Assembly (NCBI GenBank): GCA_900767195.1
Contig: CAAFYG010000047.1
Span: forward strand, 1 to 31,317
DNA length: 31,317 nt
DNA from: Clostridia bacterium
Lineage (GTDB): Bacteria > Bacillota > Clostridia > Christensenellales > Borkfalkiaceae
Reading direction: 5' to 3'
Part shown: one piece after another, positions 1-8,535 of the stretch
Numbering within the stretch: position 1 is the first letter of the stretch
Layout: each line of letters starts with the position of its first letter
Translations under genes and position numbers: made by a program
The notes under the pieces: model-generated
The model's input: the letters and a program-made list of their open reading frames with translations, nothing else
Database searches by the model: none
Told to the model about the DNA's origin: nothing

Positions 1-1
1 A

Positions 2-1960
2 TTAAACGGCGTGCAGGGTGTTTTATTAAACGGCGAAGAAAAAGGCAGTTGGAAAAACGCGTTCAACGGCGTATTTACCGGCAACTTCAGCGCGGAATAC
101 GTTTTATCGGAGCAGAATTCCACGGGCGCAGGCATTGTTTTCTCGTTTAAAAATTTGCAGGGCGAAGAACTTTTCACCGTGAAAAAATATCAGGGCTGGT
201 TTGGAAACCCGTCCGACGACTGGAACAATTTCATCGCGGCGATCGTTGGCGGCAAAACGGTGAAATCCACGGATTCGGCGTTGCCGTTCGTAAATAAAGG
301 CACGGCAGGCGAATTGCGTGTGAATTTCACGGAAAGAGGCGCGGTGATTTCGTATTTGAATAAGTCTTCCGTGCTCACCGAGCTTGTTACGCTTGAAAAC
401 GTAACGTTGCCCGAGAGCGGCTATACGGTGGAAATTTCCAACGCGAACGGTGTGCAGGGCTGGGGTGGTTCGCCGCTGATCGCTTCTGTAAACGGCGCTT
501 CGCTTTCTGCCGGCACAGTGGAAACGTACCCTGCCGCAGAGTTTACTTACGAGGGCGCGGCGCAGGGCGATACGATTTATCATTTTAAAAATCAGCCGCT
601 GAAAAGTTTTGCGCTGAACGCGTACAAAGGGCTTTCGAAAGACAAATATTCGTCGTTCAGAATGGCGGACGAGTCGCCTGAAACTTACGAAGTACGCGGC
701 GAATACGATTTAACGCAGGACGGAGATTACGCAATTTGCGTGGCGTCGGGCGTATACAGAAAGTATTTCAATCTTCACGTAGAAACGGCGTATGCGATTC
801 ATTTCGATACGCAGGGCGGCGAGCCGCTTGAAGACATGCTGTATTCTGCTTACGTGCCGGCGGAAAAGCTGCCCGTTCCCGTGCGGCTGAACTGGAAATT
901 CGGCGGGTGGTATCGCGGCGATACGCTCGTTACCGAAATCGCCGAAGGCACGCTTGAAAATATCACGCTCACGGCGCATTGGTACGACGACGTGAAACCC
1001 GTGCTTATCTTCGCGGACGGCGTTTTTGCAAGCGATACGCTCGAATACAGCGAGAGCGGTACGGCGTTGTCGTTTGCAAAAACCGATGTGATTGCCGCCG
1101 ATGCGTGCGACGGTGCGCTGAGTGAAAACTCGATAACGATTTCGGTGAAAGCGCCGGGCGGCGAGTTTGTATCGGCGGAAAGTTTTGTTTTCGATAAAGC
1201 GAAATTCGGCGAATATATCGTTCGCTACACGGCGGAAGACGCTTCGGGCAACGAAGATTATATCGATCGGTTCGTGTCGTATATAAAGCCGAAAATCATT
1301 CTGAAAGTCAACGGCGAAATCGTGAATTCGGCGTACGAGGGCGAAAGAATCTCGCTTCCCGCCGCGAGCGCAACAATGGCGGGCTCGGCAGTGCAAGTGA
1401 AAATCAGCGTATCGCTGAACGGCGAAATGATCGATTATCGGGGCGGCGAGCTTACGTTTACGGGCAGCGGCGTGTACGTGGTGGTGTACTTCGCTTCCGA
1501 CGGCGTTGAAGGCGCAGAAGATTTCCGCACCGCGATCGCGAAATTTGAAATTATTGTTTCGGAAGATGCCGAAGCACCCGTTCTCAGCGGCAATTTCGAT
1601 ATTGCCGAAATCGTGCTCGGCAACGAATTGAAACTTCCCGTATTCACCGCGACCGACGGCGTAGACGGCAACGTGTCTGTGAGCGTGACTGTGAAATATC
1701 AAGGCGAAACGGTTGCAACCGGCGATTTCACACCCGAAAAAGAGGGGGTGTACGTAGTGATATACACGGCTACCGATAAAGCGGGCAATTCCGCTGTAGA
1801 AAAATTCACGGTGGTGGTGAAAGAAGCGAAAAGCGCAGACGGAGAAAAATCGGGTTGCAACAAAGGTTGCGGCGGCAGTCTTTCGATCGGCGGCGCGGGG
1901 GTATCGCTCGTGCTGATTGCGGCGGCGTGCGCGGTTTGTTTGAAAAAGAGAAAAAATTAA
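2..1960 (+). CDS. Surface-anchored Ig-like/InlB-repeat protein (5' end outside window)
   Basis: The frame is open to the first bases of the window, so the true start lies upstream; a GTG at 11 is only an internal codon with no ribosome-binding site. About 650 residues are visible. Nucleotides ~780-985 encode an InlB/Listeria-Bacteroides type repeat (FDTQGGEPLEDM ... FGGWYRGD ... LTAHW). Three Ig-like modules follow (about 990-1290, 1290-1560 and 1570-1830), two of them ending in the pattern YTA(E/T)DxxGN typical of bacterial Ig-like domains of secreted proteins. The C-terminus has GCNKGCGGS, one hydrophobic helix and the basic tail KKRKN, so the protein is held in the membrane facing outward. 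It is the first visible gene of a co-directional cluster; 34 bases separate it from the binding-protein gene. Adhesion or polysaccharide binding is inferred from domains and context only. Confidence 0.8.
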   Translation, partial: LNGVQGVLLNGEEKGSWKNAFNGVFTGNFSAEYVLSEQNSTGAGIVFSFKNLQGEELFTVKKYQGWFGNPSDDWNNFIAAIVGGKTVKSTDSALPFVNKGTAGELRVNFTERGAVISYLNKSSVLTELVTLENVTLPESGYTVEISNANGVQGWGGSPLIASVNGASLSAGTVETYPAAEFTYEGAAQGDTIYHFKNQPLKSFALNAYKGLSKDKYSSFRMADESPETYEVRGEYDLTQDGDYAICVASGVYRKYFNLHVETAYAIHFDTQGGEPLEDMLYSAYVPAEKLPVPVRLNWKFGGWYRGDTLVTEIAEGTLENITLTAHWYDDVKPVLIFADGVFASDTLEYSESGTALSFAKTDVIAADACDGALSENSITISVKAPGGEFVSAESFVFDKAKFGEYIVRYTAEDASGNEDYIDRFVSYIKPKIILKVNGEIVNSAYEGERISLPAASATMAGSAVQVKISVSLNGEMIDYRGGELTFTGSGVYVVVYFASDGVEGAEDFRTAIAKFEIIVSEDAEAPVLSGNFDIAEIVLGNELKLPVFTATDGVDGNVSVSVTVKYQGETVATGDFTPEKEGVYVVIYTATDKAGNSAVEKFTVVVKEAKSADGEKSGCNKGCGGSLSIGGAGVSLVLIAAACAVCLKKRKN

Positions 1961-1994
1961 AAGCAAAAATTTAAATTAACGAGGAAAAAATAAA

Positions 1995-3764
1995 ATGAAA
2001 AATTCAAAAAGAGCGTTATGTATGCTTCTTGCTATCTCGGCAGCGTGTACGTCGTTTGCGGCGTGCGCCCGTCCGGACGACGGCGATACTTCGCACCTTA
2101 CCGGCAACGAAAGCGTTTTGAAAATCGGAGTTTTCGACGGCGGCGTAGGACATCAATGGGCGAAAAACCTTGAAGTGGCGTTCGAAAAAAAGTACGCGAA
2201 TGTGAGTTTCGAGTCGGGAAAAACAGGCGTGGACGTGAAGATCAACGCGCAGAAAGAGCAGCTCAGCCCAGATCAGATCAAGGCGAGTATCAGTCTGGGG
2301 CAGCGAAACAATATGGAAGATATTTATTATCCTTCCGATTACGTGGGCAAAGCGTTCATTCAGAACGAATATATTCTGAATATCAGCGATTTTCTCAGCG
2401 AGAAAGTGTATCTCGAAAACGGCGAGCTTGCCGATATGACGTACAACCCCGTAACGAAAAAGAACGAGTTAAACGAAGGCGCAACAGCCCCCACAAAGAG
2501 TATACTCGATAAAATGCGTTCGATCGAAGCGGAAGGCTACAACTTTTCTTCGGATACGATCGGCGGAAAGGAATCGGGGTATTATTTCTTCCCTTACGAA
2601 TCTTCGCTTTCGGGGTTTGTGTATGATCACGATCTTTTTGAAGAACAGGGTTGGCTGAGATACGGCGGCGTTGACGGATTGCCTGATACGATGGACGAAT
2701 TCTTCGAATTGCTTGACGAAATCGCCGGTTCGGGGTATATTCCGTTTACATTTTCGGCAAATCAGGCGTACTACTACACCACGGGGTTGAGAAAAGCTTT
2801 TATTGCGCAGTACGAGGGCTACGAAGCGGCGGCGCTCAATTATACATACAACGGCGAATACACCTTTAAAAAAGGCGCGTTGCCCGATAGCGTGGCGGGG
2901 GAATATCCCGAAAACATCAAGAAAAACGCCGACGGCTCGTATACGGCGACGATCACGCCCGAAAACGCTTGGATTCTCACCTATCAGCCGGGCAAAGAAG
3001 AATGGATTAAATTTGCGAGAAAATTGATGGATACGAGATATATCGATCCGGATTGCAGCAAAACCACGATGGACTTTACGGGCGTGCAACAGCAATTCGT
3101 GCTTTCGAAGCTTGAAAAGAACGGACAGAAACGGATCGCGATGATTTACGAGGGAGAGTGGTGGGAAAACGAAGCCCGCGACTATTTCAATTATACGGGC
3201 GGCTACGGCACGCGCGATTTCAGATTTTTCCCGCTGCCCGAAATCGAAGGGCAGAAAGATCCTGCCGTGCGTTCCGTTGCCGAGTATTCCGATGACGTTT
3301 CGGGGTTTGTGAACGCGAAAACGCCCGTACCCGAGCTGTGCCGCCTGTGGCTTCAATATTCGCACAGCGAATCCGCGCTTGAAAACTTCACGATGCAAAC
3401 GGGGCTTACCATGGCTTACGATTTCGATCTGAGCGAAGAACAGCAGGGGCAGATGAGCAAATTTGCGCGCAACGTATATAAAATCAAGAAACAATCCGAT
3501 TACGGCGTAACCACGTTCCGCGAAACGTTTAATCTGAACGCGCATCCGTTCTGGTCGTTCTGCAAGAGCGGCGGATTCGGCACGGAAGTATACTCGATGG
3601 GGTATTCCGCTTCGAAATTCGGCAGCGTAGATTACTCGAATAAATTTTTGCTTAAATATTTTTACGATTACCCCGAAACAAGTGCGGATGAATACATCGA
3701 CGGAATGTATAATTATTACACGAAAGAAAACTGGGACGCGGTGTATAAAAAGTGGATCGGTTAA
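1995..3764 (+). CDS. Extracellular solute-binding lipoprotein, ABC sugar importer (LplA-like size class)
   Basis: 589 aa with a basic start, hydrophobic stretch and lipobox FAAC (lipidated Cys at residue 24), so it is a lipoprotein on the outer face of the membrane. After the linker comes KIGVFDGGVGHQW, matching the first beta-strand region of family 1 binding proteins, and the body contains Trp/Tyr-rich stretches usual for oligosaccharide binding. It is longer than maltose-binding proteins (about 400 aa) and closer to the large LplA-type group paired with LplB/LplC permeases. GAGGA about nine bases before ATG 1995 supports the start. Two permease genes follow directly. The substrate is unknown; the downstream GH20 and GH31 suggest a hexosamine- or galactose-containing oligosaccharide (inference). 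Confidence 0.85.
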   Translation: MKNSKRALCMLLAISAACTSFAACARPDDGDTSHLTGNESVLKIGVFDGGVGHQWAKNLEVAFEKKYANVSFESGKTGVDVKINAQKEQLSPDQIKASISLGQRNNMEDIYYPSDYVGKAFIQNEYILNISDFLSEKVYLENGELADMTYNPVTKKNELNEGATAPTKSILDKMRSIEAEGYNFSSDTIGGKESGYYFFPYESSLSGFVYDHDLFEEQGWLRYGGVDGLPDTMDEFFELLDEIAGSGYIPFTFSANQAYYYTTGLRKAFIAQYEGYEAAALNYTYNGEYTFKKGALPDSVAGEYPENIKKNADGSYTATITPENAWILTYQPGKEEWIKFARKLMDTRYIDPDCSKTTMDFTGVQQQFVLSKLEKNGQKRIAMIYEGEWWENEARDYFNYTGGYGTRDFRFFPLPEIEGQKDPAVRSVAEYSDDVSGFVNAKTPVPELCRLWLQYSHSESALENFTMQTGLTMAYDFDLSEEQQGQMSKFARNVYKIKKQSDYGVTTFRETFNLNAHPFWSFCKSGGFGTEVYSMGYSASKFGSVDYSNKFLLKYFYDYPETSADEYIDGMYNYYTKENWDAVYKKWIG

Positions 3765-3778
3765 GATAAGGGAAAAAG

Positions 3779-4720
3779 ATGAAAAAGACTTTATTTAAAA
3801 GCAAAGCGAACAGAAACGAGCATATTTTCTGCTTCTGCATGCTGATATTTTTCGTGCTGCATTGGTTTGTTTTCTGGGTGTACGCGAATTTCAATTCCAT
3901 TCGCATGGCATTTACGGAATACAACGACGTAACGTTTACGCACGATCTGTTGCCTTCGGGGCGCACGTTTGAAAATTTCAAAAAGTTTTTTACGGAAATT
4001 TTCAGCGCGCGCGGCGCGAAATACCTTTTAAACGGCGCGTACTTTCACTTGATCAGCACGTTGCTCTGCCTGCCGCTCAGCTACATGGTGGCGTATATCA
4101 TCTATAAAAAACTCCCAGCCACGGGCTTTTTCAAAGTTGTGCTGTATTTGCCTGCAATCGTTTCGGGTATGGTGACGGTGCTTTTGTATAAGCATATCAT
4201 CGAATCGGGCTTAGACGGGTTTATGATGCAGAATTTAGGAAAAAAATTGCCGTACGTGTTTACCGATGAAAGGTATTCGCGGCTGACGATCAGCTCATAC
4301 GTGATTTTCTTCGGGATTCCGGGCAGTCTTTTAATCAATCTCGGCACGATGAGCCGCGTACCCGAAGAGCTGATCGAATACGGGCAGATGGAAGGCATCA
4401 CGCTGTTTAAAGAATTTCTGCACGTGATCGTGCCGCTTATCTATCCTGTGCTTGAAGTGCAATGTCTCGGTTTGTTTTTGGGCTTTTTTACCACGAGCGG
4501 ACCTTTGTACACGTTTTATCAGTACGCCGCGCCCGAAAATTTAAAAACGTTCGGCTATTATATGTTCGTATCGGTATTGCACGGCACTTCCGAGCAGGCG
4601 GCGGAATTTTCCTACGGCTACAACGCGGCGGCGCACCTTTCTATCGGCTTGTTTTCCGTGCCGATCGTGCAGGCAACGAAGTGGTTGCTCGACAAATTTG
4701 ATCCGCAGGCGGAGTATTAA
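3779..4720 (+). CDS. ABC sugar transporter permease (LplB/MalF-like)
   Basis: 313 aa with about six hydrophobic segments, the first at residues 17-37. The binding-protein-dependent permease loop is present but degenerate: EELIEYGQMEGITLF then VPLIYPVLE, in place of the usual EAAxxDGA...LP. This is the loop that contacts the ATPase. The gene starts 14 bases after the binding-protein stop, preceded by AAGGGAAAAAG, and is followed 14 bases later by the second permease, so the three form one transport unit. No ATPase gene is nearby. Confidence 0.87.
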   Translation: MKKTLFKSKANRNEHIFCFCMLIFFVLHWFVFWVYANFNSIRMAFTEYNDVTFTHDLLPSGRTFENFKKFFTEIFSARGAKYLLNGAYFHLISTLLCLPLSYMVAYIIYKKLPATGFFKVVLYLPAIVSGMVTVLLYKHIIESGLDGFMMQNLGKKLPYVFTDERYSRLTISSYVIFFGIPGSLLINLGTMSRVPEELIEYGQMEGITLFKEFLHVIVPLIYPVLEVQCLGLFLGFFTTSGPLYTFYQYAAPENLKTFGYYMFVSVLHGTSEQAAEFSYGYNAAAHLSIGLFSVPIVQATKWLLDKFDPQAEY

Positions 4721-4734
4721 AGGGGAAAACGGAA

Positions 4735-5625
4735 ATGAAGAAAAACAGTCTGAAAAACAATTTAAGCGTGTTTACCGTTTCTGTCTGGGTGGTTATCTGC
4801 CTTTGGGCGGTGATCTTTCTCTTTATGCTCGGCTGGGGAATCGTGCAGAGCTTTAAAGACGTGGCCGGCTTCTGGTTCGATCCCGTCGGCTTTCCGAAAA
4901 AAGAATACGGCGGATGGAAGTTTTCCAATTATACAATGCTCTGGCAAAAATTCCGCGTGAAGACTTCCGCCGGGTGGGTGTATCTGCCGGAAATGCTGAT
5001 GAATACCCTGATTTACTGTATTTTTTACGGGTTTTTATCGCTGATCGGACCGATCGTTACAAGCTATATCTACACCAAATATTCCAAGCGCGTAAAATGG
5101 GCGAAAATCGCGTGGGTACTCGTTCTGATCAATATGTACGTGCCGCTTTCCGCTTCGCTTTCGGCTTCCATCGAGCTGAGTATGCGCCTTGGCTACTACA
5201 ATAATATCTGGCTGTTCGCAATCTGTTCGCTGTATGGTTTCGGCGGGTGCTTTCTCATCTATTACGCGGTGTGGAAAGGATTGAGCTGGGATTATGCCGA
5301 AGCCGCGTTTATCGACGGCGCGGGGCATTTCAGAGTATTTATCAGCATCATGTTGCCGATGACAGGTACGGTGTTCGGCGTACTGTTTATCACGGCGGTG
5401 ATCGGAAATTGGTCCGATTACACCACGCCGATGATTTATCTGCCGTCGTATCCCACGCTTGCGCTCGGCGTTTTCAGATTGCAAACATCCGTCGAACAGG
5501 GAATGACCGGCGTACCCGTGAAGCTTGCGGGGCTTCTTGTTTGCGCGTTGCCGATGTTTATATTGTTTATGGCTTTCAGAGAGAAAATTATGACTTCTTT
5601 AACGATAGGAGGATTGAAAGGGTGA
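4735..5625 (+). CDS. ABC sugar transporter permease (LplC/MalG-like)
   Basis: 296 aa inner-membrane permease with about six hydrophobic segments. It has a clear ATPase-coupling motif, EAAFIDGAGHFRVF followed by IMLPMTG, as in the carbohydrate CUT1 permeases. Its partner is the permease encoded immediately upstream. AGGGGAAAACGG precedes ATG 4735. The stop TGA (5623-5625) overlaps the GTG start of the next gene, so translation is probably coupled to the surface protein that follows. Confidence 0.88.
   Translation: MKKNSLKNNLSVFTVSVWVVICLWAVIFLFMLGWGIVQSFKDVAGFWFDPVGFPKKEYGGWKFSNYTMLWQKFRVKTSAGWVYLPEMLMNTLIYCIFYGFLSLIGPIVTSYIYTKYSKRVKWAKIAWVLVLINMYVPLSASLSASIELSMRLGYYNNIWLFAICSLYGFGGCFLIYYAVWKGLSWDYAEAAFIDGAGHFRVFISIMLPMTGTVFGVLFITAVIGNWSDYTTPMIYLPSYPTLALGVFRLQTSVEQGMTGVPVKLAGLLVCALPMFILFMAFREKIMTSLTIGGLKG
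5607..5612 (+). promoter_or_regulatory. Strong ribosome-binding site that sets a GTG start
   Basis: AGGAGG lies nine bases before GTG 5622, inside the end of the upstream permease gene. It decides the start of the 966-aa surface protein: the same frame is open much further upstream (to 5247), but there it only runs antiphase through the permease gene. Confidence 0.75.
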
Positions 5626-8522
5626 GAAAATCAATAAAGAAAAAAAGGTTGATCGCCGCGTTCGGCGTTGCCGCGTGCATGGTTACGTTGTCGGCAGCGG
5701 CGGCGTTGGCGGGCGGCGCGGAAGAAACGGGCGCAAAAGATAGTAATACGCCTTCGTCTTTATGGCGCACGGAAGAAGGAATCGCGGTGCAGAGCAATAC
5801 AGACGTGCCGCAATACGCAAAAAACGGGTATCTGCATAACGGGAAATACATATCCGAAGAAGATCTTGAAGATTGGCAGAAAAACGGCGTGAAAGTAACG
5901 TCTTCCACCGAAAACAATTATCTTACGTATTCGAATATGATTTGCGTGGACGGCTTTACGAAAGACGATCGGTTGGTGGAAATTCTGCCGCTCGCTTCCA
6001 TTCGCGGCGCGCTCGATTTCAGCGGTATGCAGGTGCTTTTAACCGACGCCGACGACGAAACGAATTGGGTGCGGGTATCTCTTTCTTCCGTAAATCTGAA
6101 GTGGGCGGATAACGGGTGCGCGGGTACGTATGTAAGTGTTGCCACGTCCACCGATTTTTCGGGCGGTTATCGCTGGGGGTATCGCGGCAACGCCGTGGCG
6201 AATTACAGCGAGTTGCACGTGGGGTATTTTTCCGCCGCGCAGAAGCTGTATTCCGATAAAACGCAGGACGATATGCTGTCGCGCGCCTTTTCGGTGCGTT
6301 ACGACGAAAGCGATAAGGCGATTTACGTATCGGGCGATAACGAAGAAATCAATATCATTCTCGATATGGATGATCCCGCCACGATGGGCGGCAAAGAATG
6401 GAAAGGCTTTAAAAACAACCGCATTAGGCTTTCGCTGAAAACTTCGGGGCTTACGGGCAGCAGCTGTTCTTATATGATTTTAAATACGGCGAATCACGCG
6501 ATGAACGGCGAAACGTATACCGACGAAACGCAGGCAAACGCGCTGATAAGCGTGCCGGATTCAGGAATTCCCGCGGCGCAGGTGAATTTGCCGTACCCGC
6601 TTTTCAATGCGGAATTTTACGATTTTTACGACGGCGCTTTGCCGTATGAAGTATCGGTGAAACGCCCGAAATCGAAAACGTTTGAAACGCTCGATAACGT
6701 GCGTTCGTTTACACCCGCGCAGGAAGGCTTACACACCGTGCGGTATTCGGCGAAAGATAAATCGGGGAACGAAGCCTTGCGCGATTTCGAAATAATGGCG
6801 TACAGCGTGGTGGAAGATATTTCTCTGATGTACGAAAAATCGGAATTGAGAGGAAATTATTTCGTAGGCACGTCGGTGAAGATTCCTTCTTACGAAGTAT
6901 CGGGCGGCAGCGGCTACGTAACGGTGCAAACCCGCGCGGAATCTCTCACGGACGGCAGAAAATTCGATACGAGCGGCGGCTCGTTTGTGCCGGACGTGGC
7001 GGGGGAATACCGCTTCGTGTACGAAGCAACCGATTATTTAGGCAGAGTGAAAACGATTGCGGCGCAGTTTACGGTGAAATCGGAAAAGCAGCCCGTGTAT
7101 GAAAGTGCGGTTGTATTTTACGAAAAATTCGCGGATAAAGTACCCGTAGAACTTCCCGCGCCCAACGCCTACGATTACGATTCGTATCCCGGGCAGAAAG
7201 TACGGGCGAAATACGAGATTGTGGCGCGCGGCACGGGCGACAAAGCGGATTATTCCGAAACAATCGAAGATCTGCATTTTGCGCCGAGCAAAGAAAAATT
7301 CGGCGATAAAGTGATCGTGGAATATTCCGTGTATTGCGAAAAATATTATGAGAACGCGCTGAAAACTTCTTTCGAAACGGAAATTTTCTCGCCCGAATAT
7401 ATTTGGGATTATTTCCTTATCGAAAACGCGCAAACGGGCTATAATTCCATAGACGATACCGATAAATTCGTATCGCTGGCGTTTTCATCGGCGGCGAAAG
7501 CGAAGTTTTTAAACCCCTTGCGTGCGGAAGATTTCGAACTCTGGCTTTCCGCGGATAAGGAAAAGATGAATTTCACAACGCTTGCGATCACGCTCACCGA
7601 TTTTTCGGACGCGGGCAGAACGCTTCGTTTTGTCATCGAGAATACGGCGGACGCGCAGGGCGCGATAAAATCGTACCTTCGCTGCAACGGCGAAACGCGC
7701 GTTCTGAAAGAAACGCTCGGCGTGGATTCGCTGATTTCTTTGAAGTATCACAAGGGCAAACTGCTCGATTATTCGGGCAATACGATTTACGATTTATCTT
7801 CGTTTGCGGGCTTCCCTTCGGGTAAAGTATGGGTGAGTTTTGAATTCGGCGGCGTGAATACGGCAAGCGTTCTGAAACTCAAAAAAATCGGAGCTCAAAT
7901 GCTGAACGCGAATTATTCCAAGGGCGAATTAAGGGCGTTTACCGATATTCTCGCCCCGGAAATTCAGCTTACGGAAGATTTGAACGCTGAACCCGAGTAC
8001 GAAGCGCGCGTGAAAATTCCTTATGCGAAGGCGTTCGACGTATGCACGCAGTATTTAACCGTTACGTTTACGCTCACCGCGCCGGACGGCACAGTGCTTT
8101 TCAGTAACGAAGCGGTGGGACAGGATAAATATTTCACGGCTTCGCAATACGGCGAATATACGCTTACTTATCGCGCTACCGATTATGCGAAAAAGACGAA
8201 ATCGCTCACTTATACTTTGAACGTACTCGATAAAATCTCGCCCGTGATCGTGTATGACGGCGAAAGAATGCTTGCGTGCCGGTTAAACGATACGCTGAAT
8301 TTCACGGTGGCGAAAGTGTACGACGATATGGATACCGAACCTTCTTTAAGCGTGCTTCTCGTCTGCCCGGACGGAACGATTAAAAACGTAACGGCCGAAA
8401 TGAAATACACGTTTACGCAGGGCGGCAAATACGTACTGCACTACTATGCCTGCGATAAGAGCGGCAATTATGCGATTTCTTACGTAACGATTTACGTATC
8501 GTACGGCGGAAATCAAGCGTAA
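5622..8522 (+). CDS. Secreted multi-domain Ig-like surface protein
   Basis: 966 aa starting at GTG 5622. The N-terminus (basic MRKSIKKKR, then a hydrophobic stretch ending AAALAGG) is a signal peptide, probably cut by signal peptidase I near residue 30. Residues roughly 40-310 are a beta-rich region I do not recognise. From about residue 310 several Ig-like modules follow; one ends RFVYEATDYLG, another LTYRATDYAKK, another LHYYACDKSGNYA, a repeated bacterial Ig signature. A further beta-sandwich-like stretch (about 600-760) resembles a glycan-binding fold only in general character. No C-terminal anchor is seen, unlike the surface protein at the left end of the window. It lies between the permeases and the DUF4838 gene, so it probably belongs to the same glycan system as a binding or scaffold protein. 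No enzymatic motif was recognised. Confidence 0.75.
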   Translation: MRKSIKKKRLIAAFGVAACMVTLSAAAALAGGAEETGAKDSNTPSSLWRTEEGIAVQSNTDVPQYAKNGYLHNGKYISEEDLEDWQKNGVKVTSSTENNYLTYSNMICVDGFTKDDRLVEILPLASIRGALDFSGMQVLLTDADDETNWVRVSLSSVNLKWADNGCAGTYVSVATSTDFSGGYRWGYRGNAVANYSELHVGYFSAAQKLYSDKTQDDMLSRAFSVRYDESDKAIYVSGDNEEINIILDMDDPATMGGKEWKGFKNNRIRLSLKTSGLTGSSCSYMILNTANHAMNGETYTDETQANALISVPDSGIPAAQVNLPYPLFNAEFYDFYDGALPYEVSVKRPKSKTFETLDNVRSFTPAQEGLHTVRYSAKDKSGNEALRDFEIMAYSVVEDISLMYEKSELRGNYFVGTSVKIPSYEVSGGSGYVTVQTRAESLTDGRKFDTSGGSFVPDVAGEYRFVYEATDYLGRVKTIAAQFTVKSEKQPVYESAVVFYEKFADKVPVELPAPNAYDYDSYPGQKVRAKYEIVARGTGDKADYSETIEDLHFAPSKEKFGDKVIVEYSVYCEKYYENALKTSFETEIFSPEYIWDYFLIENAQTGYNSIDDTDKFVSLAFSSAAKAKFLNPLRAEDFELWLSADKEKMNFTTLAITLTDFSDAGRTLRFVIENTADAQGAIKSYLRCNGETRVLKETLGVDSLISLKYHKGKLLDYSGNTIYDLSSFAGFPSGKVWVSFEFGGVNTASVLKLKKIGAQMLNANYSKGELRAFTDILAPEIQLTEDLNAEPEYEARVKIPYAKAFDVCTQYLTVTFTLTAPDGTVLFSNEAVGQDKYFTASQYGEYTLTYRATDYAKKTKSLTYTLNVLDKISPVIVYDGERMLACRLNDTLNFTVAKVYDDMDTEPSLSVLLVCPDGTIKNVTAEMKYTFTQGGKYVLHYYACDKSGNYAISYVTIYVSYGGNQA

Positions 8523-8535
8523 GGGGGAGAAAAAT

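Noticed and set aside
710..1966. Long open frame on the minus strand opposite the first surface protein
   Set aside because: It is antisense to a clear multi-domain gene, has no ribosome-binding site or recognisable domain, and its residue mix (Arg/His/Phe-rich) is typical of a mirror frame in GC-biased codons. The same holds for 2469-3545.
5247..5621. Upstream extension of the 966-aa secreted protein
   Set aside because: The extension would overlap the permease gene in another frame; AGGAGG before GTG 5622 and the signal peptide right after it set the start.
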